From: Boesenbergia rotunda
Taxonomy: Eukaryota > Streptophyta > Magnoliopsida > Zingiberales > Zingiberaceae
DNA: 64,000 nucleotides
Direction: 5' to 3'
NCBI GenBank assembly: GCA_024364735.1
Contig: JAGFNQ010002315.1
Span: 287,738-351,737 of the forward strand
Both the position numbers and the translations under genes were made by a program. Below the pieces are notes generated by a model. The model made no database searches, was not told the DNA's origin, and saw nothing but the letters and a program-made list of their open reading frames with translations. How positions within the stretch are numbered: the stretch's first letter is position 1; each line of letters starts with the position of its first letter. Shown here in pieces: positions 55,172 through 64,000 of this stretch.

Positions 55172-55372
55172 TGGAGCAACCTTGCCATCTGAACCACATT
55201 TTAAAGCAAAAGTGGTTCGGATGTCTCGAAAATGGGAATGGAAAAGGCATTTTGTGGCGCCAAGGGTATAATAGGAAGTTCACGTAAATGGCTGCGCCCT
55301 TTGGTAAAATAGAAACCATGGGACTCCCTTTGGTAATTTTCGATTGTTACGTACGCCCTTTGGTAAATTGCC
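55172..55372 (-). repeat. MULE right terminal inverted repeat
   Basis: Reverse complement of 31537-31735 with about 10% differences; ends TACGCCCTTTGGTAAATTGCC. Triple CCCTTTGGTAA motif as in the left end. Confidence 0.92.
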
Positions 55373-55382
55373 ATAAATATTA
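55373..55382. repeat. MULE target-site duplication, right copy
   Basis: ATAAATATTA, identical to 31526-31535. Confidence 0.92.
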
Positions 55383-55475
55383 GTGTCTATGCTGGGCTGG
55401 CTCCATTATCGAAAGTCAAGTGATGGCGAAAGACATATCTATTTGGATGACTGCAAGTTGAAGCAATTTAAAATT
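55383..55475 (+). pseudogene. Copia protease-region relic, right of the MULE
   Basis: Reads VSMLGWLHYRKSSDGERHIY then LDDCKLKQFK. This is the segment that follows the protease active site in Ale/Retrofit-type Copia elements and continues the relic at 31331-31525. Similarity fades after about 55475. Confidence 0.65.
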
Positions 55476-55920
55476 TTAATTATTATTATAACTTGATTTT
55501 TATTTGGATCTTGATGAAATATTTATTGTACCATCTTTCAGATGAAATTTATTTTCTATTTCTACTTTGGACACTTTGATTATTCTTGTTCACTCCAGAA
55601 TACAAAATTTAGTTTGTTTCATTATTCAAAATTAGTTACAATTAGTTCTTTATACTCTTTAGTTGATTGATATTATTGCTTCATTTAATGAATTCTTGCA
55701 ATTAAGTACACGTAGATGTAATGAAAAAATAACCAATGAGAATTTTGCTACACTATGAGGGCATCCGTAGTCGTAAACTTCTTACAAAGATTTATGCTCT
55801 GTCATATCACTGCCACATTAAAAGTTAAAAGTCTTACTCATTTTAAAAACCTCTCTCCATGATCATAAATCTCTTCAATAATATTTTTAGACCGTACTAT
55901 CAATTTACTTATTGAGCTAT
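55476..55920. other. AT-rich spacer
   Basis: No gene. GAGGGCATCCGTAGTCG at about 55758 resembles the start of PIF/Harbinger-like MITEs, but the matching right end was not found. Confidence 0.4.
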
Positions 55921-56138
55921 GATACACTCAGTGAAAAAATTTAATAAAACGCTCAGTGAATGATGTGACACTTTGCATGCACACGCCCAATTATCACTCG
56001 GATACCATCAGCGGCCTCTGGCCGCCATCCCAAATCAAACTATACCTTGGGGGCACAGTGAACCCGTCGAGGATTGCTACATCTAAAGTGTCACGTCATT
56101 TACTGAGTTTTTTCTTAATATTTTTCATTGAGTATATC
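55921..56138. repeat. MITE-like inverted repeat
   Basis: 54-bp arms 55921-55974 and 56085-56138 are inverted copies (GTGACACTTT, CTCAGTGAATGATGTGACA against its complement) with several mismatches, around a 110-bp centre. No coding content. The ends and target duplication are not clear. Confidence 0.6.
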
Positions 56139-56295
56139 ATTTTCCTTACTTATTTGTGACTCCAGTGTCAATTTATTTATTTTTATTTATATTTTCACTT
56201 ATATTTATTTATAATTTTAATAAATTTATATAATATTAATTGATATTTTAATGTAATATTTATGATTATATTAGTATTTTAAATTTTATACATTT

Positions 56296-57518
56296 CACTA
56301 CAAGAAATTCATTTATTACCGACGACATTTCCGACGGAAATATACATTTCGTCGGAAATTTCCGTCGGGAAATTCCACGTGGAATAATAGATTCCACGTG
56401 GAATAATATTTTCCGTCGGCTTTTTCTGACGGAAAAAGAATTCCGTCAGAAAACATTATATTAGGGCACATTACCCTTTCACTTCCCCCACTCGCTCGAT
56501 CTCTTCTCAGCTCTCGCCCTCGCCCTCGCCTCGCCCTCGCCCGATCTCTTCTTGCTCCGCGCCGTCCCCACCTCCGGCTCCTCCTCCCTCGCTCGCTCGC
56601 GCTGTACTCTTCTCGGTAAGGTCTGTATTTTATTTTTTTTGCTTTCTCCGATCGTGTGGCACGATTGTCGTCACGTCTGGCCAAATCCAACCGCAGGCCT
56701 CGCACCGGCACGACCGACGAAATCTGGCCGCGCCCGATTAGATCTGGCCTCGGCCGCCCAGATCTGCCGGCGCCTGGCTAGATCTGGCCTTAGCCGGCCC
56801 GTTCTGCCGCGGCCAGCCAGATCAGGCCTCGACCCGCGTTGGCCGCGATCGCCCAGCGCTGCCTGCAGTCGCCCAGCGTTGCCCACGGCCGCCCTGCGCT
56901 ACCCGCGGCCACCCAGCGCTGGTCGTGCCCATGTCCGGCCAGCGCTGGCCACGCCCATGTCTGGCCAGCGCTGGCCGCGCCCATGTCCGGCCAGTGGTCT
57001 CGCCTGTGGGCAACGCTGGCCTCGCCCGTGTCCAGCCAGCGCTGGCCTCGCCCGTGTCCAGCCAGCGCTGGCCTCGCCCGTGTCTGGCCAGCGCTGGCCC
57101 TGCATTGGCAGCGGCCGTGTCTGGCCAACGCTGGCCGCGGCCGTGTCCGACCAGAACTGGCTACGCACCTTGGCTAGGGTATCCGGGCGTGAGTCGGAAG
57201 CTATCGTTTATGAGTCCTAGTTTAAGTTAATTGGCACGGTCAAGATTCAACAATGAAATTTAAGGTTTGCTGCTCAATTAGGGTTCCAACCCTAACCCAT
57301 CAACTTTTGAATGAGTTGATCTTCCTGTGCCTATTCCAATGAGTTGTCTCACCGCTTGCATCAACGTTTTAACTATAATTTATTTTTTCTTAGGTTATTG
57401 CATTTGATGCTCTTCTCCGACTTGCATCTAATCTTCAAGTATAATTCATTCTTATGTTTTTTATTATGTTAGAAGTTTGTTAATTTAGCAATTACTTGCT
57501 ATTTTAGTCTTTAATAAT
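56296..57518 (+). mobile_element. CACTA element, left end (second copy, other family)
   Basis: Begins CACTACAAGAAATTC, the canonical CACTA terminus, preceded by TTT. 56325-56460 holds subterminal motifs TTCCGACGGAAAT and TTCCACGTGGAATAATA in both orientations. A GC-rich leader with a splice donor TCGGTAAGGTCTG (about 56612) follows, and a possible short exon GTTATTGCATTTGATGC after TTTTTTCTTAG (57393-57439). The right end is not in the window: a Copia element starts at 57523. Confidence 0.8.
56915..57165. repeat. 26-bp minisatellite in GC-rich CACTA leader
   Basis: AGCGCTGGCC or its variant begins at 56915, 56941, 56967, 56993, 57012, 57038, 57064, 57090, 57127 and 57153; most steps are 26 bp. 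The unit reads AGCGCTGGCCNCGCCCNTGT plus CTGGCC. Shorter related GCCCAGCG phrases precede it from about 56830. Confidence 0.85.
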
Positions 57519-58833
57519 TAGGTGTGACGTAGTCAGCCTAGTGGGGACTGACACACATAGACCATGTCCTGAACCAAGTGGGTATAAGATGGTGAAGGGA
57601 ATGGGGCACGATTCATTATAGCTGCCGAAGGGTTTCAGAATTATTTCTGAGATCAACCGTTGATCTTTCGATTAATTGGGGATCATGATGTACTACTAGG
57701 TGTCACTCATGATCATTCTATAATTGATTAATTATAGACGGCCAACATAAATCGAAAGCCTATTTAGTCACACGCACTACGAGTAATCCGAGGGATTTAA
57801 AACGAGTTGAAAATTGGATTTTCCAACCAAGAGAGAAGTCGGAAGACTAACCACAAAAGGATGGCCGGCTGGTGCTCCTTCTTGGGGCTGGTTGGCGCAC
57901 GGCAAGAAGGGGAGAAGAGAAGGAGAGAAAGAGAGGGAGAGAGCCTATGCCTTCATTTCTATATTTCACACCCAAGCCTTGCCTTGGGTCCTTCATATAG
58001 TGGCCTCTCAACCATCAAGCCTCTCAAATATGGAATAACTTATTCCATCATGCCAAGTTTGATTTTATATCATGGTTAAAATCATATTTTAATTCATTAT
58101 AAAAATCAATCAAGTCTCTTCTCTCCTATGGAATAAATTTCCTTATCATGGTAAATCAATCCATGATTGATTTTATAAAATAAACCAATCCATGGTTCAT
58201 TTTAATTTTCATGAAAAATAAACCAAACCTTGGTTTATTATATATAAAAAAATTTATATCATCCATAATTTTATAAAACAAACCACACTTGGTTTATTTT
58301 ATAAATTGAACCAAAAACTTGGTTCTCTCCCTTTGTTGTGATCGGCCAAGCAAAGAGGATGGAGGCCCTCTTTGGCCGGCCCATCCAAGCCACGCCCCAA
58401 TGAATTAAACTTATTTAATTCATCTATTAAGTCTTCAAAAGACAGCCAATTTACGCTTCCGATGCATCTCTGAAAAATTCAGATTCGACTTATCGTTTGG
58501 CTCAACCAAACCTAATCTCTCTTGATTGGAAAATCCAATTTTCAACTCGTTTTAAATCCCTCGGATTACTCGTAGTGTGTGTGACTAAATAGGCTTTCGA
58601 TTTATGTTGGCCGTCTATAATTAATCAATTATAGAACGATCATGAGTGGCACCTAGTAGTACATCATGATCCCCAATTAATCGAAAGATCAATGGTTGAC
58701 CTCAGAAATAATTCTGAAACCCTTCAGCAGCTATAATGAATCGTGCCCCATTCCCTTCACCATCTTATACCCACTTGGTTCAAGACATGGTCTATGTGTG
58801 TCAGTCCCCACTAGGCTGACTACGTCACACCTA
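57519..58833. repeat. 318-bp inverted repeat inside the Copia LTR
   Basis: 57519-57836 and 58516-58833 are reverse complements of equal length with eight differences and no gaps, separated by 679 bp. Together they would form a long hairpin in DNA or RNA. Confidence 0.95.
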
Positions 58834-59587
58834 GCCCATGTAACATTTTCTCATCCTACGGATTCTAATTACTCTCATGTATTTAAGAGATTCATACTCT
58901 GAATATGTCATGCTCTGGCCAGAGGCTTCGAGTAGCAATCCGACGATAGGCCTCGGGTATACATCTCCTCGCAAGGAGTGGTGAATCCTTTGTAGGTTGT
59001 TCAAACATCTTCGGGCACTTCGACTTATACCCAATCATCCTGGGTCCACACCTCCTTGGAGACGCTTGCTTAAGATGTCAAAGTATAAGTCTCCATGACC
59101 AAGATGACTTGAACACCGCAACTCAAAGGAACATCGCACTTAAGCTGCAGTAAGAACTTCACTGACATATCTATATGTAGACTACCATATGAAGTTTTAC
59201 AGCCAGTCACTCCAATGAACTAGTTCCCTTAACTAGCATTCATGTTTATCTCCGGACATCTCAATGTCACCAGCCAGTGAGAATCAGCTGATTAGAGAAT
59301 AACCCATGCTAGTCTCAACAGAATTGATAGTGTCCGTATTTATCAATTCATCGACTAGGGACAATTTCAATACTTCACAATTACACATGTAGAGATAATC
59401 ACTAGTTGTGAATTCATCACAAATTCTCTCATGCTGTGAATTGTATTGCGGACATTCAGTAAATGAGTTTAAGATCTCAATCAAATACACAAACATGTAT
59501 ACTCAAATAGTGAATATTCATTTATTAAAATTAATGATTACAATCATAAGGTGATTGCCTTAGGGCACTTCTCTCATATCACTAACA
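57523..59587 (-). mobile_element. 3' LTR of minus-strand Copia element H
   Basis: On the minus strand the LTR starts TGTTAGTGATATGAGAG at 59587, right after the purine tract. Its far end is uncertain; a plausible one is 57523, where the minus strand reads GACTACGTCACA. That would make the LTR 2,065 bp and place the inverted repeat inside it. Alternatively, 57519-57836 is a separate fragment. The first copy of this LTR lies outside the window. Confidence 0.6.
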
Positions 59588-59600
59588 AACTCCCACTTGG
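59588..59600 (-). promoter_or_regulatory. Polypurine tract of Copia H
   Basis: On the minus strand CCAAGTGGGAGTT immediately precedes the LTR start, as expected for plus-strand priming. Confidence 0.75.
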
Positions 59601-62600
59601 CCTAATGCCAATCGCTACGGTATCCAATACCACAGGCTCTAACATGGCCCTCAAACTTGCTTTGAGGCAAGGCCTTAGTTAAAGGATCCGCAAAATTCCT
59701 TTCAGTGGGAATTTTCTCAATTTGTATATCATTCTTACTTATAATCTCTCTGATCAGATGATAGCGGCGAAGCACATGTTTGGATCGCTAATGAGACCTT
59801 GGTTCCTTTGCATGTGCAATAGCTCCATTGTTGTCGCAGTAAACCGGTATTGCTTCATCAATGGTTGGAACCACACCAAGTTCTGAGACAAACTTTTTGA
59901 TCCAGACTGCTTCCTTTGTTGCTTCCGAAGCTGCAGCATATTCCGCTTCCATGGTAGAATCTGCTACGGTGTCTTGCTTGGAACTCTTCCAACTTATTGC
60001 GCCTCCATTCAAAATAAATACGTATTCGGACTGAGATTTGGAGTCATCCTTATCTGTCTGGAAATTGACATCTATATACCCACGTATTACCATATCACCT
60101 TCTCCATATATTAGGAACACATCCTTAGTGTTTCTTAAGTACTTGAGGATTGTCTTGACAACCGTCCAATGATCCATTCCTGGATCAGACTGGTATCTGC
60201 TTGTGACGCTCAGAGCATACGATACATCGGGCCTAGTACATAACATAGCATACATGATAGATCAAATCGCGGATGCATAAGGAATCTTATTCATGCAAAT
60301 CCTCTCGTCTTCTATGCGCGGACACATAAACTTCGAAAGGTTGATCCCATGCCTGATGGGAAGGTAACCTTTCTTGGATTCCGACATGCTAAACCTTTCT
60401 AGCACTCAGTCTATATATGTAGACTGCGAAAGACCAAGCAACCGTTTTGATCTATCTCTATAGATTCTAATCCCAAGGATATAGGTTGCTTCTCCCAGGT
60501 CTTTCATGGAGAAAGTTTTGGACAACCAAATTTTAACTGACTGTAAGACTGATATATCGTGTCCTATAAGTAATATGTCATCAACATATAACACTAGGAA
60601 TACGACTGCACTCCCACTAACTTTCTTGTACACACAAGGTTCGTCAGGATTTTGTGAGAAATCAAACTCTTTGATTGTCTCATCAAAACGGATGTTCCAG
60701 CTCCTGGATGCTTGCTTTAGTCCATATATGGATCGTCGAAGCTTGCATACTTTGGTTTTATTAACCGATGTGAAACCTTCAGGTTGTATCAAGTATACAT
60801 CCTCAAGCAGGTTTCCATTAAGGAAAGCTGTTTTCACATCCATTTGTCATATCTCATAATCATAATGAGCTGCTATGGCCAGGAGCATCCGAATGGATTT
60901 AAGCATAGCTACTGACGAATAGGTTTCGTCATAATCAATTCCTTGTTTCTGACGATATCCTTTTGCCACTAATCTAGCCTTAAAGGTAACAACATTACCT
61001 TCCATGTCGGTTTTCTTCTTGAAAACCCACTTGCACCCTATGGGCTTAATCCCTTCAGGTGGGTTAACCAAGTCCCATACTTGATTTTTGTATATGGAAT
61101 CCATTTCCGACTTCATGGCTTCAAGTCATTTATCCCTTTCTGAATTTTTCAGAACATCTTCATAACTGATAGGTTCGTCATCGTTAATGAGTAACACGTC
61201 GTTCGATTCACTTATGAGAAATCTGTATCTCTCTGGAATATTGCGTGTCCTATCAGACCTACGAAGAAGTGGTGTTGTTTTAGGTTCAACTGATAGCTCA
61301 TCATTATGAGTTATTGGTTGTGCGTTTAGACTAGGTGTCTCTGTAATGTCTATTGGAGTTTCTTGAACTTCTTCAAGTTCAATGCTACTCCCACTGTTTT
61401 CTTGTAAAAGAAATTCTTTTTCTAGAAATACAGCATGCCTTGAAACACACACCTTTTGTTCCAAGGGATGATAGAATTGGTAACCTTTCGTTTCCTTAGG
61501 GTATCCAATAAATAGACATTTATCAGACTTAGCATCCAATTTGTCTGATACATTCCGCTTTACATAAGCAGGACAACCCCATATCTTTAGGTGAGATAAA
61601 TGAGGTTTCTTACTATTCCACGTCTCATATGGAGTAGTAGAGACTATCTTGGTCGGGACTCTGTTTAGTAATTAAACAGTTGTCTTAAGCGCATAACCCC
61701 AGAAGGATTTTGGAAGAGTTGCATGATTCATCATAGATCTAACCATGTCCATCAAAGTTCGATTACGCCTCTCAGATACACCATTATGCTGTGGTGTATA
61801 TGACAGAGTCCATTGAGACAATATCCTATTGTGCCTAAGATAATCTTGAAACTCTTGACTTAAGTATTCACCACCCCGATCGGATCGAAGTATCTTAATA
61901 CTTTTGCCAAGCTGTTTCTCTACTTCACTTCTGAACTCTTTGAATTTCTCAAAAGCTTCAGATTTGTGTTTCATTAAGAACACATACCCGAATCGTGAGT
62001 GATCATCGATAAAGGTAATGAAGTAGTTATAGCCTCCTTGTGCAAAAGTTGACATTGGTCCACATACATCAGTATGTATTAAACCAAGCAATTCTCCCAC
62101 TGGTTTACCGTTTTCGAAAAAGGGTAATTTGGTCATCTTGACTTTTAAGCATGATTCGCATGTATCAAATGAACCGGGTTCAAATGATTCCAGAATTCCA
62201 CATCGGTGTAATTTGATCATGCGTTTCTTACTTACATGGCCAAGACGACAATGCCACATATTGGAGTCTATTTGATTATCTATTCGAGCACGTTTGTTGC
62301 TAACTTCGATATTGAAAACGTCACCGGATAAATCTAACGTATAGATACCATTGCATAAAGTTCCGGTCCCATAAAGAACATCATTTAAAGTTATATAACA
62401 GTAATTGTTACTAAAAGTTAAATGATAACCCTTTTCATTCAAGCATGAAATAGATACAATGTTCTTTATTAACGATGGAACAAAATAACAATTATCCAAT
62501 TCTAAGACAAGTCCAGTAGGGAGCTTTAGCAAATATGTTCCAATGGCAACAGTAGTGATCTTTGCTCCATTTCCAACTCGCAAATTCGCTTCTCCCTTGA

Positions 62601-63525
62601 CGAGTCTTCTTCTATTCCTTAGCCCCTGTATGTCATTACATATATGTGAGTTACACCCAGTATCAAGTACCCAGGTGTCCAAGGAAATAGAGTGACATTC
62701 AATAACGAAGATACCTGAAGAGGATGGGGCATCGGATGCCTTCTTCTTCAGGGACTCAAGATAAACCTTGCAGTTTCTTCGCCAATGGCTCTCCTTGCCG
62801 CAGTGATGGCAAGTGCCTTTTGGTGCCTTTTTAATCTTTTTGGCCTTTTTCTTCCTTCCCTTATTTTGTTCTTTGGGCTTCCTCTTAGAGCCTTTCTTTG
62901 AGGAACCAACTAACAGTACCATCTTCTGATCCTGCTTTACAGAAGGCTCTACAGTCTTCAGCAGGTTAAGCAACTCAGGAATGGTAGTCTCCAGTTTGTT
63001 CATCCGATAGTTCATCACAAACTGTGAGTAACTCTTGGGCAAACAATGCAGAATTAAGTCAATACTTAGTTCGTGATCCATTGCAAATCCGAGTGTGCCT
63101 AGTCGCTCAATGTACCCCAAAATCTTCAACACAAACTGTGAAACAGAAGTGCCTTCCTGCATCTTAGAGGTGAAGAGGAGTCTGGAGACCTTAAACCTTT
63201 CGGATCTCGCCTGCTCGTCAAACAGCTCATGAAGATGGAAGATGATTGTATGAGCATCCATATGCTCATGCTGCTTTTGTAGCTCAGGTACCATAGCGGC
63301 CAGCATGATGTAACTCGCAAGTTCAGAATCGGCCACATGTTTCTGATAGGCCACTAACTGGTCTGGGGTTGCATCTTCAGAAAGATGGTTGGGAAGTTAT
63401 TCTTCAAGGACATAAGCAAGCTTTTCTGCCTTGAGGACTATCCTCAGGTTTCGAAGCCAGTCCATGAAGTTTGGCCCAGTCAACTTATTGGTGTCCAAAA
63501 TGGAACGTAAATTCAGAGAAGACAT
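59601..63525 (-). pseudogene. Copia gag-pol polyprotein (element H), few stops
   Basis: Start ATG at 63525 (MSSLNLRSILDTNKLTGPNF). Gag capsid region to about 62930; zinc knuckle CHHCGKESHWRRNC (about 62810-62770); protease LDTGCNSHICN (about 62670-62640); integrase HHCC (CRLGHVSKKR, CESCLKVKM) and core HTDVCGPMS, FITFIDDHSRFGYV, LRSDRGGEY (about 62090-61850); RT with WVFKKKTDMEGN, QMDVKTAFLNGN and YVDDILLIG (about 60580); RNase H GYIDVNFQTDKDDS and STMEAEYAAASEA, SKHVLRRYHLIRE (about 60080-59745). In-frame stops near 63400, at 61672-61674, about 61126, 60847-60849, 60406-60408, about 60256 and 59788-59790. All domains are present, so it is a recently dead full-length copy. Confidence 0.92.
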
Positions 63526-64000
63526 GATCAAGTGATTATCCTAGAAATACAAATTGAGGTTATGTGATGAGAATGATAAAGAATGCATCAATATACATTA
63601 ATTAAATCCTATTTATTTTTCGAATTGAATAACCCTTTTTATCAATTCGGGAGATCGTAGGAACATCTCCAAATAGGTTGATATCCAACCATAGATAAGA
63701 ACAACCATGGCTAGAGTCCATCAAGTTATTCTTAGCTATGAAGGTAGGTAATTATACCGATTACATATTATACATATGTAACTATCACATTATGCTATCA
63801 ACTAATTGAATGTTTGCATAAATCATTGGGTTGTTAACTCATTAACAAGTATGCAACAATATACATAGCACCCAACTGCACCTCTCTTTACATCGACCTT
63901 GGCTGTGGCACAACAAATCGATGCTCCGAGCTTAAGACTGACCCATTAATCAAGAAATAGTTTTAATATGGTTGGAGCTCATTCAACCGTTTAGTCGGGC
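63526..64000 (-). other. Leader of Copia element H
   Basis: Non-coding sequence upstream of gag. No primer site was found before the window end, so the 5' LTR is outside. Confidence 0.6.

Larger units (their letters stand above)
31536..55372 (+). mobile_element. Giant Mutator-like element with MURA transposase and two Ulp1-type protease genes
   Basis: The ends are about 200-bp terminal inverted repeats flanked by a 10-bp duplication. It spans 23.8 kb, of which 8.8 kb is a nested chromovirus. Contents in order: transposase (plus strand), C48 protease gene 1 (minus, split by the chromovirus), a 158-bp tandem array, and C48 protease gene 2 (minus). Five palindromic arrays punctuate it. MULEs carrying Ulp1-like genes (Kaonashi type) are known in plants; two such genes and these arrays in one element are unusual. 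It inserted into a Copia relic. Confidence 0.9.

Noticed and set aside
56552..57220. 222-codon open stretch, Pro/Arg/Ala-rich
   Set aside because: Covers the 26-bp minisatellite; open in several frames on both strands, with no domain. Compositional artefact.
1..64000. tRNA, rRNA or complete host genes
   Set aside because: None recognised on either strand; the tRNA-like matches are retrotransposon primer sites.

Overview
The window is transposon-dense plant nuclear DNA. Families seen are CACTA (En/Spm), Mutator-like (MULE) with a transposase of the MURA type, Ty1/Copia with tRNA-Met-type primer sites (variants of TGGTATCAGAGC), and a Ty3/Gypsy chromovirus with a C-terminal chromodomain. Such nested layering is typical of a large flowering-plant genome. 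A monocot, possibly of the ginger order, is my weak guess from LTR style only. No complete host gene, tRNA or rRNA was recognised. The only host-derived coding piece is a purple acid phosphatase fragment carried inside a CACTA element.

Layout. (1) 1-9870: right part of a CACTA element, with a broken tnp2-type transposase, a DUF4216 segment, duplicated small exons, a nearly intact TnpA-like (Transposase_24) gene, the captured phosphatase fragment, subterminal repeats and the terminal TAGTG. (2) 9871-12882: unclassified DNA, a solo LTR (10944-12038) and a Copia gag relic. (3) 12883-31330: a stack of LTR elements. It holds an LTR fragment with a nested solo LTR, the 5' part of a Copia element (14992-16475), and a degraded Copia element A (16811-30985). 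A is interrupted by a solo LTR with a perfect target duplication and by element B (19711-28221, minus strand), which itself contains element C (21897-26503, minus strand). B and C have two LTRs each but only gag, so they look like non-autonomous gag-only elements. (4) 31331-31525 and 55383-55475: two pieces of a Copia relic separated by a giant MULE, 31536-55372, with a 10-bp target duplication. (5) 55476-56295: spacer with a MITE-like inverted repeat. (6) 56296-57518: left end of another CACTA element. (7) 57523-64000: minus-strand Copia element whose LTR contains a 318-bp inverted repeat.

The MULE is the most interesting object. It carries a MURA-type transposase on the plus strand (one in-frame stop), and two paralogous minus-strand genes that each combine a PMD/DUF1985-like N-terminal domain with a C-terminal Ulp1-type (C48) cysteine protease domain. 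Five clusters of a 24-bp palindromic unit (ends TTCAGG/CCTGAA) spaced at about 33 bp lie near the 5' region of each gene, in the convergent intergenic space and inside an intron. A 158-bp tandem array, each unit with a 13-bp-arm hairpin, lies between two of the clusters. A young chromovirus (37768-46588, target duplication CTGAT) has split the first protease gene.

Many premature stops in the degraded genes look like C-to-T (or G-to-A) changes in Trp, Gln or Arg codons, as expected for long-term cytosine methylation. All element boundaries, duplications and identities were read by eye; family names come from recognised protein motifs, not database searches.
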